Positions 57,342-64,000 of a stretch of DNA of 64,000 nucleotides are shown piece after piece. The notes below the pieces were generated by a model. It saw only the letters and a list, made by a program, of their open reading frames with translations. It did not search any database and was not told the DNA's origin. A program made the translations under genes and the position numbers. Every line of letters begins with the position of its first letter. Position 1 is the stretch's first letter. This DNA is from Vandiemenella viatica (Eukaryota; Arthropoda; Insecta; Orthoptera; Morabidae): assembly GCA_031002005.1 (NCBI GenBank), contig JARYHS010013631.1, positions 70,677,832 through 70,741,831 of the forward strand. The letters run 5' to 3'.

Positions 57342-58749
57342 AGCTGCCAGTGACGCCTGCTTGTCGGCTGTCGAAGAAGCGGCGGAGAGCGACGAACTCT
57401 ACTTGGAGGGGCGAAGCGAACGCGACGACTTCGTACATCGTGTCCACCTGAAGCACTTGGCTGGACGCCTGGAACCAAGCCACTTCAGGAAACTGCAAGA
57501 GAAGCACGAGTTCACTTCATGGTCGCTTTGGGTCATACACGCCGGCCTAAAGTATGGCTGGTCCTTGCCAGCTGACCCCAAAGTCTTCTATGGGGTACTA
57601 ATGTGCTCAGGGGACAACCACGAGGAGGTCAGCGTGATACACGACGATGCTGAGGCCAAAGGACGCAAGCGCCCTGAGGCCTTGGCATCAATGCCACTAG
57701 TTTTCGCAAAGGACTTCTGTGCAAAGAAGTTCTTTCGAAAACTCAACGGAAAATTGAAGCGACACCGCAGAAGGCAACAGACTTCAGCGACTGAGGGCTG
57801 GCAGGTGGCAGGAAGCAAGACTCCCGCCACTTCAGAGCTGCTGCCGGCCCCCGAGACCGAGACGAAGGCACCTGTCCCACAGGTTGCTGAGAGTCTTACA
57901 CCAACCAGCCCCAGCAGGGACGACGCAGAGACAACAATTGTAACACCAACGTCGCCCACGCCATCCCAGGAGGGGGAGGCAGCACCAGCCACGGAGGAGG
58001 GACCCGTCCAGCCTGTGGTGGTGCCATATGAAGGCAACTGTGGCAGCCTGTATGTTCAGCTTCTGCTGGCTACAGAGTTGCCACTGTTCTGTTGGCCGGC
58101 GGAAGGAGGCATCTCCATCTTAGCCTCCTGCCCTTCGGACCTGTCGAAGGCCACCGCCATGCTGAATGGCATGGGCGTCAGCTGCACCGTGGAGCAGCCC
58201 AGCCCGCCGAGCCAACCTGTCCCTGTGCCTGCAGCTGTTGAGACGCAGCCGAGGGCGAGGGCTGAGAGGGTCACCAAGAAGAAACCTTCTCCCCCCGAGC
58301 TCCGGCAGTGTTTTAACTGCCAGCTCCTTGGGCACGAGGCTAGGGACTGCAAAAACCGGCGCAGATGCACCAGATGTGGGGCGGATCATCGTGCGGCCGA
58401 TTGCACCACAGCCAGGGAAGAAGCAGTTTGCTGCAACTGTGGCCTGAACCACGCAGCTTGCTTCTCTGGCTGCGAAATGAAGAAGCAGCTGAAGGCGAAG
58501 CATCACCCTAAAGCTGCTAAGGGGCTCAAGAGAGCCCAGCCGGAGACCAGTTCCAGTAAGCCGCCCCACACCGACAGACAGGCGACAACGCGCGGGCTCC
58601 ATACGCGGTCCGCACCGCGTCGCCAGGAGCGACCCACGACGGCTCCAGGATCCAGACAGACGATTCGTGTCTGGTCAGTGCTCGCGTATGGTTGTGTGTT
58701 AGCTACACTGGCATATGCGCGCACTGTCTCGCTCACGCAGCGAAGGTGA
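57334..58749 (+). CDS. gag-like ORF1, copy B, interrupted by a LINE insertion
   Basis: Starts with ATG 57334 (MTEAASDACLSAVEEAAESD), overlapping the stop of copy A by 8 nt. Same domain order as copy A; knuckles start at residue 326 (CFNCQLLGHEARDC, CTRCGADHRAADC, CCNCGLNHAACFSGC). The proteins are close throughout. A 39-residue block around residues 230-270 is identical in copies A and B although the DNA differs at five third positions. From 58655 the frame runs into the Jockey 5' end, so its last 32 residues (to the stop at 58749) are foreign. The native continuation is at 63368-63439. Likely role, from the family: RNA binding in a retrotransposon ribonucleoprotein; a domesticated function is possible but unproven. 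Confidence 0.8.
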   Translation: MTEAASDACLSAVEEAAESDELYLEGRSERDDFVHRVHLKHLAGRLEPSHFRKLQEKHEFTSWSLWVIHAGLKYGWSLPADPKVFYGVLMCSGDNHEEVSVIHDDAEAKGRKRPEALASMPLVFAKDFCAKKFFRKLNGKLKRHRRRQQTSATEGWQVAGSKTPATSELLPAPETETKAPVPQVAESLTPTSPSRDDAETTIVTPTSPTPSQEGEAAPATEEGPVQPVVVPYEGNCGSLYVQLLLATELPLFCWPAEGGISILASCPSDLSKATAMLNGMGVSCTVEQPSPPSQPVPVPAAVETQPRARAERVTKKKPSPPELRQCFNCQLLGHEARDCKNRRRCTRCGADHRAADCTTAREEAVCCNCGLNHAACFSGCEMKKQLKAKHHPKAAKGLKRAQPETSSSKPPHTDRQATTRGLHTRSAPRRQERPTTAPGSRQTIRVWSVLAYGCVLATLAYARTVSLTQRR

Positions 58750-58969
58750 TAGTCGGCGTAAGCCGCCTGCTTCTTCTTCTTTGGGGATTGCCTTGGCCCA
58801 ACCTCCCTGCCCACCGAGAGCTAGGGAATTACCGCCACACGGCCCACTTCCAGGTGGAGTGGGACCCCCTGGCGCGAGATTAGGGTTGTCACAGACCTGG
58901 AAACCACACGGTGACAACGAAGGGTCAGTGCAACACTCCTGCCCAGACACCTCCACCCCTGTATGCTTC

Positions 58970-60364
58970 ATGAACGGCACTCCTGAAGACACCGACCTAT
59001 CTTCGCTGGGAAGAGAAATGGACGTCGTGAACAACACGGAAGAAATGAACTCTGCTGAAGAACTGGAGAATGACACAATGAACTCAGGTGCCTCACGGGA
59101 TGAAGAGACTGACATGGAATTCAGTGAAGGGACTCGTAAGAGAACCCTTGGCTCACCCTCAGACCTTATGGACTCTAATAAGCGACGCGTCACATCGGCG
59201 ACGCTTAACCCAGACAAGAAGGCAGCGTCTAGGAGAGGTAGAAAGGCCGCAGTGATAGACAGCGAAGGATTCATCAGTCCCCGCCATACAGCTCCCGCTG
59301 CTCAACTCAACACCATTGCAATTAATAATGAAGTTCCAGCAACCAGCAATAGGTATGAACAACTGGAAAATGATGAAACCTCAAACCCTCCTAGGGAACC
59401 CAAGCCTGCCCCAATCGTATTCACGTACAGAGATGAATTCAAATCACTTCACATCATGCTCAAACAAGCCTGCAAGTCTGAATATTTGGTCAAACCAGCT
59501 GGCCGCGAACTCTACAAACTATGGACCAAGAACTCAGCAGATTACATGGCGATGACCAAGCTTCTTTCAGAACGACAAATACCCTTCTACACATTTGCAA
59601 CTATACCCGAAAAACTACTGAAAGTAGTAATTAGGGGACTGCCCTTTAACATGCAGCCTGACCATGTTAAGGAAGAGCTTGAAGAGGCTGGCTATGCAGC
59701 CAGAACTGTCGCCCGTCTCAGGTCACCAAAGACCCACCAAGAAGTTCCCCTCTTTCTGGTGGTACTCTCGGACACCACTGAAAACAGAGGCATCCATCAA
59801 ATGACTAGCCTATGTTCCATTAAGATAGCCATGGAGAAACTACGCAGCTCACGTGGTCCACCACAATGTTTCAAATGCCAGGCCATAGGACACATCGCCA
59901 GACACTGCGTCATGCCTGCGAAATGTGTCAAATGTGCGGGTGATCATACCACGAAAGAATGCCAAGCTGTAAAAGGCGAAACGCCTCCAAAATGTGTTAA
60001 CTGTAGCGGCGACCACGTAGCCAGCTACAGAAAATGCCCCGCGTTTGCACGCTATAATGACAGGCAAAAGAAGAATAATGCTTCTTACACAGCAGCCATG
60101 AGGAAGCAGCAGCAGCAAAGAAAGCAAGAACAACAACAACAACAGCAGCAGCAGCTCTCCGAGAAAGACTTCCCGGCCCTCCCCGGACAAGAAAGCAACG
60201 CGGAGGAAGACATCACTCAGAAAAGCAAAGGACAAGTCAATGAAGACCCGGCAACTCGGCACCGAAATGGGTTAACCGCCCTACCGGTCCCAAACCCGGA
60301 AGAGAAAGGCTTACAACAAGCAACAACAGCCAATCAGACACCCCTAATCCTCAGGCTGGCATGA
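58970..60364 (+). CDS. Jockey LINE ORF1 (gag-like, zinc knuckles)
   Basis: 464 residues from ATG 58970 (MNGTPEDTDLSS). The frame is open from 58715, but the upstream 85 residues are Pro/Arg-rich and look like translated 5' UTR. An acidic N-terminus with a basic patch (KRRV...KKAASRRGRK) is followed by a small RRM-like segment (IVFTYRDEFKSLHIMLKQA) and a PRE_C2HC-type region (VVIRGLPFNMQPDHVKEELE). Then come three knuckles from residue 300: CFKCQAIGHIARHC, CVKCAGDHTTKEC, CVNCSGDHVASYRKC. A Gln-rich stretch near residues 382-398 precedes a FPALPG motif. The protein binds LINE RNA and packages it (family knowledge). It ends in ATGA at 60361-60364, which overlaps the next ORF. The C-terminus (LILRLA) may be out of the ancestral frame. 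Confidence 0.85.
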   Translation: MNGTPEDTDLSSLGREMDVVNNTEEMNSAEELENDTMNSGASRDEETDMEFSEGTRKRTLGSPSDLMDSNKRRVTSATLNPDKKAASRRGRKAAVIDSEGFISPRHTAPAAQLNTIAINNEVPATSNRYEQLENDETSNPPREPKPAPIVFTYRDEFKSLHIMLKQACKSEYLVKPAGRELYKLWTKNSADYMAMTKLLSERQIPFYTFATIPEKLLKVVIRGLPFNMQPDHVKEELEEAGYAARTVARLRSPKTHQEVPLFLVVLSDTTENRGIHQMTSLCSIKIAMEKLRSSRGPPQCFKCQAIGHIARHCVMPAKCVKCAGDHTTKECQAVKGETPPKCVNCSGDHVASYRKCPAFARYNDRQKKNNASYTAAMRKQQQQRKQEQQQQQQQQLSEKDFPALPGQESNAEEDITQKSKGQVNEDPATRHRNGLTALPVPNPEEKGLQQATTANQTPLILRLA

Positions 60365-60549
60365 CCAACCAAACCGATCTCTCTGCACTATTAAACATGG
60401 TACAGACACTACTAGGTACCGTATCAACGTTGACCACAAATCTAACATCCATGATCCAAGACATCCCGCGACAAATTGAGGTCGCAGTGCAGGCAGCGGT
60501 TCAAACCGCCCACAGAAGTGCATCAAACACCACACAACATGCCCAGTAA
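60361..60549 (+). CDS. 62-codon linking ORF between LINE ORF1 and ORF2
   Basis: ATG at 60361 overlaps the ORF1 stop (ATGA), and its own stop TAA (60547-60549) lies 11 nt past the ORF2 ATG at 60539. The product MTNQTDLSALLNMVQTLLGT continues with a Leu/Thr-rich amphipathic helix (VSTLTTNLTSMIQDI). This kind of helical tail is often found at the C-terminus of Jockey ORF1, and its frame is open upstream into ORF1 (QSDTPNPQAG). So it is either the displaced ORF1 C-terminus after an indel or frameshift, or a separate re-initiated peptide. Confidence 0.6.
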   Translation: MTNQTDLSALLNMVQTLLGTVSTLTTNLTSMIQDIPRQIEVAVQAAVQTAHRSASNTTQHAQ

Positions 60550-63214
60550 TATACACGGACTAACCATCTGTGAATGGAACGCCAATGGCATCTGGAGGCA
60601 AATGGGAGAGTTCACCGAATTCCTTCGAGATGAACAAATTGACATTTGTCTGGTTAATGAAACCCACCTCAAACCGGCAGTGCGTGCAGCGGCCCCGAAC
60701 TACAGATGTTATCGCAACGACCGACCGACTGCCGGAGGAGGCACTGCTGTCTATATACGCACCTCCATCAAACATCACGAGGTAGTAATTCCCCAACTTG
60801 CAACTATTGAAGCGACTGCAGTTGCGGCCGAGACATCAAGGGGAAGAATACTTCTAATTGCTGCGTATCGTCGCCCAAATGGCCGGGTAGATGAAAACGA
60901 CATAGCCACTCTCCTTCGCCTGCGAGGCAATGTCTTCATAGCCGGTGACTTTAACGCCAAACACGCTAACTGGAACTCGCGGCTAACCAACAACAATGGC
61001 AGGCAACTCCTACGCGCAGTGGAAGCCAACGACGGGGTTGTGTGGGGACCCACCGAGCCCACCATCTTTCAACGTGGTAGACTACCTGACGTACTAGACA
61101 TTGCCATCACGAAAGGGCTAAACCACACTATCGCAATAGCCACCAAGACAGCCCTCTCGTCTGACCACCTCCCTGTAATGTTCTATCTAACAGAAGGAGC
61201 ATCACAACGGGACACGAGACACAGGAACCTCTCAAACATAAACTGGACTACCTACAAAGACGTCATCACACAACAAATGCAAAACACTATTCGGCCTGAA
61301 ACAACTAGACCCAGCCTAGCCATGGAAAACTTCGCACGCTGGATCAACGAGGCCGCTGACGCAGCAACTCCTCCGCAAAGGGCCACGCAGCAACTCCGCT
61401 CCAAGCAGCTTCCTCCTCACATCAAGGAGACAATCACGGATAAAAACCGCCTTACAAGAGAATGGCAAATAACCAGAAATCCGGCCACCAAAAGACGTAT
61501 AAACCAGATGCAGCGGCAAATCAAAGCAGAAGTACAGCGCCACAAGAACAACGACTGGGCTGCTCTTCTAGAAACGTTAAGCACAAATGATGGATCAGCT
61601 TGGAAAATAACAAAAAGGATGCTTCGTCGAAACACCAGGCTGCCACCGCTAACTGTTGGCAACAACACCATCTGTGAACCGACAGAAAAAGCGGAGGCAC
61701 TCGCTGACGTATTCGAATCAAACTTCCAACCTGTGGTAGAACATCTAGACGAAGACCACATTCGCCACGTGGAAGAAAGGCTGCAAAGGTACCTCAACAC
61801 CATCACTCAAGCTGATGATGCCATCAACCCCATCACAGTGGAGGAGGTAGTGGAAACCATTAAACATCTACCACCAAAAAAGGCAGCAGGGCATGACGGC
61901 ATCGGTGCACCACTACTAAGGCAGCTGCCTCACCAAGCCTTAGAGTATCTAACATCGGTGTTTAACCAAATCCTAGAGACTGGAGAGTTCCCTGACACCT
62001 GGAAGCAGGCAGACATCGTAGCCATCCCGAAACCTGGAAAGGACCGGAGATCCCCGAGATCATACCGTCCCATCAGCCTGCTACCCACCACCTCCAAAGT
62101 CTTTGAGAAGCTGTATCTGAAGAGGCTGCAGTCACACATAGACCAAGAACAGCTACTCCCGGACGAGCAGTTCGGCTTCAGGAAGGAACACTCCACGCCG
62201 CAGCAGCTACTTCGGCTACCAGAGCACGCTCTGGGAGCCATCGACAAGAAGGAATACTTTGGCGCAGTGCTCTTAGATGTCTCACGCGCTTTTGACTCTG
62301 TGTGGCACGAGGGCCTTCTGTACAAACTCCTCGTACAAGGTATCCCTCTGCCACACGTTAAGCTGCTGAAAAGCTACCTCTCCAACAGGACGTTCAGAGT
62401 GCTGTCCGAAGACGCAGTGTCATCCATCAAACACATCCATGCAGGAGTTCCACAGGGCTCTGTCATCGGCCCAATACTGTACAACCTGTACACCGCAGAC
62501 ATACCGAAAACGGAACAGGTTGACACAGGCCTCTACGCGGACGACACGGCTCTATTCACGCGTAGCATCAGAGCAACACATGTAAGAACGAAGCTGCAAA
62601 GAGCCTGTAGCAACGTGGAACGGTGGGCAAAGAAGTGGCGTCTAGCGTTTAACCCCACCAAAAGCCAAGCTATTATGATCGCCAGGCGTAACATACCACA
62701 GCAACTCCAACCAGTCAAGCTCTTCAATGAAGGCGTTCAGTGGACTAGAACAGCTGTGTATCTCGGTGTCACCCTAGACCGCAAACTATCATGGAAGCAG
62801 CACATCAATAACACAAGAGCAAAAGCCGAGGGAAGGATGCGGACGCTCTACCCGCTCCTGAACCCATCCACAACACTAAAACCTGACCAGGCCATTAGAA
62901 TATATGCGACACTGGTAAGACCTATCCTAGAGTATGCTAGTGTAGTGTGGGGTAACGCTGCAACCACACACATCAAACGACTCCAAGTCATCCAGAATCG
63001 CGCCATCAGATTCGCCTACAAGCTGCCGAGGGACACCCCCAGCGCCGTTCTGCACAGAGTCAGCGGACTGCAAACGCTGAAACAACGAATAGTTAAATCC
63101 GCCAAAACTTTCTATGCAAAATGCCCCAAATCCACCAACCAGTTGATAGCGAGGCTAGGCTCAATGGAACACCTACAACAAAATATAAGGTGGCCAGTTC
63201 ACCTTCTCAGATAA
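60539..63214 (+). CDS. Jockey LINE ORF2: endonuclease and reverse transcriptase
   Basis: 891 residues from ATG 60539 (MPSNIHGLTICEWNANG); the frame is open slightly upstream without ATG. Endonuclease, residues 1-220: WNANG (Asn14, Asn16), NETHL (Glu41), IAGDFNAKHANW (Asp137, Asn139), DVLDIAIT, SSDHLPV (Asp209, His210). RT, about 440-740: KKAAGHDGIGAPLLRQLP, YRPISLLPTTSKVFEK, QFGFRKEHST, motif A LLDVSRAFDSVWH, motif B GVPQGSVIGPILYNLYTADI, YADD at residues 664-667, thumb AVYLGVTLDRKLSWKQHI. The C-terminal segment VRPILEYASVVWG and IQNRAIRFAYKLP is typical of the Jockey clade. All catalytic residues are present, so the copy could be competent. The protein would nick the target and prime cDNA synthesis in the nucleus. 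Confidence 0.92.
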   Translation: MPSNIHGLTICEWNANGIWRQMGEFTEFLRDEQIDICLVNETHLKPAVRAAAPNYRCYRNDRPTAGGGTAVYIRTSIKHHEVVIPQLATIEATAVAAETSRGRILLIAAYRRPNGRVDENDIATLLRLRGNVFIAGDFNAKHANWNSRLTNNNGRQLLRAVEANDGVVWGPTEPTIFQRGRLPDVLDIAITKGLNHTIAIATKTALSSDHLPVMFYLTEGASQRDTRHRNLSNINWTTYKDVITQQMQNTIRPETTRPSLAMENFARWINEAADAATPPQRATQQLRSKQLPPHIKETITDKNRLTREWQITRNPATKRRINQMQRQIKAEVQRHKNNDWAALLETLSTNDGSAWKITKRMLRRNTRLPPLTVGNNTICEPTEKAEALADVFESNFQPVVEHLDEDHIRHVEERLQRYLNTITQADDAINPITVEEVVETIKHLPPKKAAGHDGIGAPLLRQLPHQALEYLTSVFNQILETGEFPDTWKQADIVAIPKPGKDRRSPRSYRPISLLPTTSKVFEKLYLKRLQSHIDQEQLLPDEQFGFRKEHSTPQQLLRLPEHALGAIDKKEYFGAVLLDVSRAFDSVWHEGLLYKLLVQGIPLPHVKLLKSYLSNRTFRVLSEDAVSSIKHIHAGVPQGSVIGPILYNLYTADIPKTEQVDTGLYADDTALFTRSIRATHVRTKLQRACSNVERWAKKWRLAFNPTKSQAIMIARRNIPQQLQPVKLFNEGVQWTRTAVYLGVTLDRKLSWKQHINNTRAKAEGRMRTLYPLLNPSTTLKPDQAIRIYATLVRPILEYASVVWGNAATTHIKRLQVIQNRAIRFAYKLPRDTPSAVLHRVSGLQTLKQRIVKSAKTFYAKCPKSTNQLIARLGSMEHLQQNIRWPVHLLR

Positions 63215-63368
63215 AGCAACGCACCGAGAGATGACAACTCTAACAATGCCACACCCCTCATGAAACGCCAATAACATTAAAGGGAAGGAGATGCGAATCC
63301 ATCGCAAGAACTTCCCCGCACTCCAGGTATGAAGATTCCTGGACGATGATGTCTGCCTCCAGGATCCA

Positions 63369-63439
63369 TTCCAGGAGTCGTCGCCAGCGTGAGCAGTCGC
63401 ATCGAGGAGCAGCTGCAGTTGCGCGCGCACCATGGGTAG
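63369..63439 (+). CDS. displaced 3' end of gag-like ORF1 copy B
   Basis: With the LINE and one direct repeat removed, copy B continues from codon 440 through about 23 further codons (IPGVVASVSSRIEEQLQLRA, HHG) to TAG at 63437-63439. This stop overlaps an ATG by 8 nt (ATGGGTAG, 63432-63439), the same geometry as between copies A and B. Confidence 0.5.
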
Positions 63440-63590
63440 AAAGCGCCGCCCACTCTCGCCCGACGATACGCCTACGCGCCACCAGGCGGCACCCCGAGCG
63501 CCGCGGGATATAGGCGCTGCGCTGACCGCCCGACCGCAGTCACTCGGGGACTCGGCTGCCAGCAGCCAGCGAGGACGCATCGTTCGCTAG
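63432..63590 (+). CDS. short ORF coupled to the end of copy B
   Basis: 52 codons (MGRKRRPLSPDDTPTRHQAA...), Arg/Pro/Ala-rich, no domain recognised. It starts inside the stop overlap. It may be the beginning of a lost ORF2 or third ORF1, or chance in GC-rich DNA. Confidence 0.35.
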   Translation: MGRKRRPLSPDDTPTRHQAAPRAPRDIGAALTARPQSLGDSAASSQRGRIVR

Positions 63591-63635
63591 ACACCAGCTG
63601 CCGGGCCTCGTATTGAGCCGCCACCGCTACAAGAG

Positions 63636-64000
63636 ATGGGACGGAGCAACAAGAAGAAGCCTGCAGCTAGCCAGGAGGCAACCAGCTTGCCGACTACGCC
63701 GCGAGAGGACTCCAACATGATGGACACGTCAGACCATCAGTTGGAGGAGGGGCCTACCAAAATAATCGTCGCATTCACGACCGATGGTTACGTCCCGCTA
63801 CTCGTGCGCTTACAGCGCAGAGCGATTCTGCCGGTGTTTGCGCACCCGATGGCCGCGGGACTGATCATCTACCCAAATTGCATCAGCGACTTCAATGCAA
63901 TAATGGAGATGCTACAAGAAGAGAAACTCTACCACGTCAGTGGTCATCCTAAACTGCTTGCGCCCAGTAGGGAGCAAGTAATCGAGGCGACAAGCAGGAC
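63636..64000 (+). CDS. ORF1-like protein, 5' part, runs off the window
   Basis: ATG at 63636 (MGRSNKKKPAASQEATSLPT); 121 codons to the edge with no stop. After a basic and acidic N-terminus, IIVAFTTDGYVPLLVRLQRR, LPVFAHPMAAGLIIYPNC and ISDFNAIMEMLQE align by spacing with the small pre-knuckle domain of copies A and B (VVPYEGNC..LYVQLLLATE, LPLFCWPAEGGISILASC, PSDL) and of the Jockey ORF1. It is therefore a third, divergent ORF1-type gene. The long N-terminal domain of copies A and B is absent. Confidence 0.55.
   Translation, partial: MGRSNKKKPAASQEATSLPTTPREDSNMMDTSDHQLEEGPTKIIVAFTTDGYVPLLVRLQRRAILPVFAHPMAAGLIIYPNCISDFNAIMEMLQEEKLYHVSGHPKLLAPSREQVIEATSR

Larger units (their letters stand above)
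58655..63356 (+). mobile_element. complete Jockey-clade LINE
   Basis: Bounded by the 12-bp direct repeat CTCCAGGATCCA (58643-58654 and 63357-63368). The 4.7 kb between is the length of a full Jockey element: a 5' UTR of about 0.3 kb, ORF1, a linking ORF, ORF2 and a short 3' UTR. No poly(A) is visible at the right end, which is unusual and leaves the 3' boundary slightly uncertain. Both large ORFs are free of stops. Confidence 0.75.

Noticed and set aside
56189..58602. Long minus-strand frames opposite the ORF1 array
   Set aside because: Mirror frames caused by high GC at third positions; the plus frames carry the zinc knuckles and the synonymous-only changes.
53155..64000. Head-to-tail LINEs as a telomeric array
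   Set aside because: All LINEs share orientation, but no TTAGG repeat occurs between them and the Jockey copy sits inside another gene with its own target duplication.
1..64000. CRISPR arrays, operons, ribosome-binding sites
   Set aside because: The DNA is eukaryotic; the regular repeats seen are microsatellites, SINEs and a decayed tandem array without spacers.

Overview
The window looks like repeat-dominated DNA from a large insect genome. The tRNA-derived SINEs, Tc1 types, a DUF4817-type transposase and RTE/Jockey LINEs together suggest an orthopteroid or other polyneopteran lineage; this is inference, and no species can be named from sequence alone. No multi-exon host protein gene is recognised. 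The only convincing host gene is a tRNA-Ser(CGA) at 41303-41384. Almost everything else that can be named is a transposable element or its debris, in AT-rich DNA, except for a GC-rich block from about 55.9 kb to the right edge.

Layout. 1-4.2 kb: minus-strand Gypsy-type LTR element with a coiled-coil gag-like ORF, a tRNA-Lys primer-binding site and a 0.94 kb LTR, but no visible pol. 4.6-16 kb: an RTE fragment, several SINEs, an internally deleted DUF4817 transposon (9.87-10.72 kb) and a Harbinger-like MITE (14.44-15.37 kb). 16.6-18.1 kb: minus-strand RTE and pogo-like remnants. 20.7-22.1 kb: a decayed Tc1 copy split by an insertion that itself holds a hAT MITE with a perfect 8-bp target duplication. 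22.2-23.65 kb: an eroded tandem repeat. 24.6-25.4 kb: 3' end of a CR1/Jockey-type LINE. 31-35.7 kb: a SINE, two Tc1 remnants, a large palindrome and an inverted duplication. 36.7-52.1 kb: SINEs, paired and nested MITEs and the tRNA gene. 53.15-55.88 kb: an RTE LINE with an almost complete ORF and a substituted catalytic Asp.

The right end is the most unusual part. Two paralogous gag-like ORF1 genes lie in tandem (55.93-58.65 kb) and are joined by an 8-nt stop/start overlap. A 39-codon block between them differs only at synonymous sites. A complete-looking Jockey-clade LINE (58655-63356; ORF1, a 62-codon linking ORF, and an endonuclease/reverse transcriptase ORF2 with intact motifs) sits in the second copy and is flanked by a 12-bp direct repeat. 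If this insertion is skipped, the second ORF continues and ends in a second 8-nt stop/start overlap of the same geometry (63432-63439). A further ORF1-like frame starts at 63636 and runs off the window. This may be a LINE family with serial, translation-coupled ORF1 copies, or a cluster of gag-like genes.
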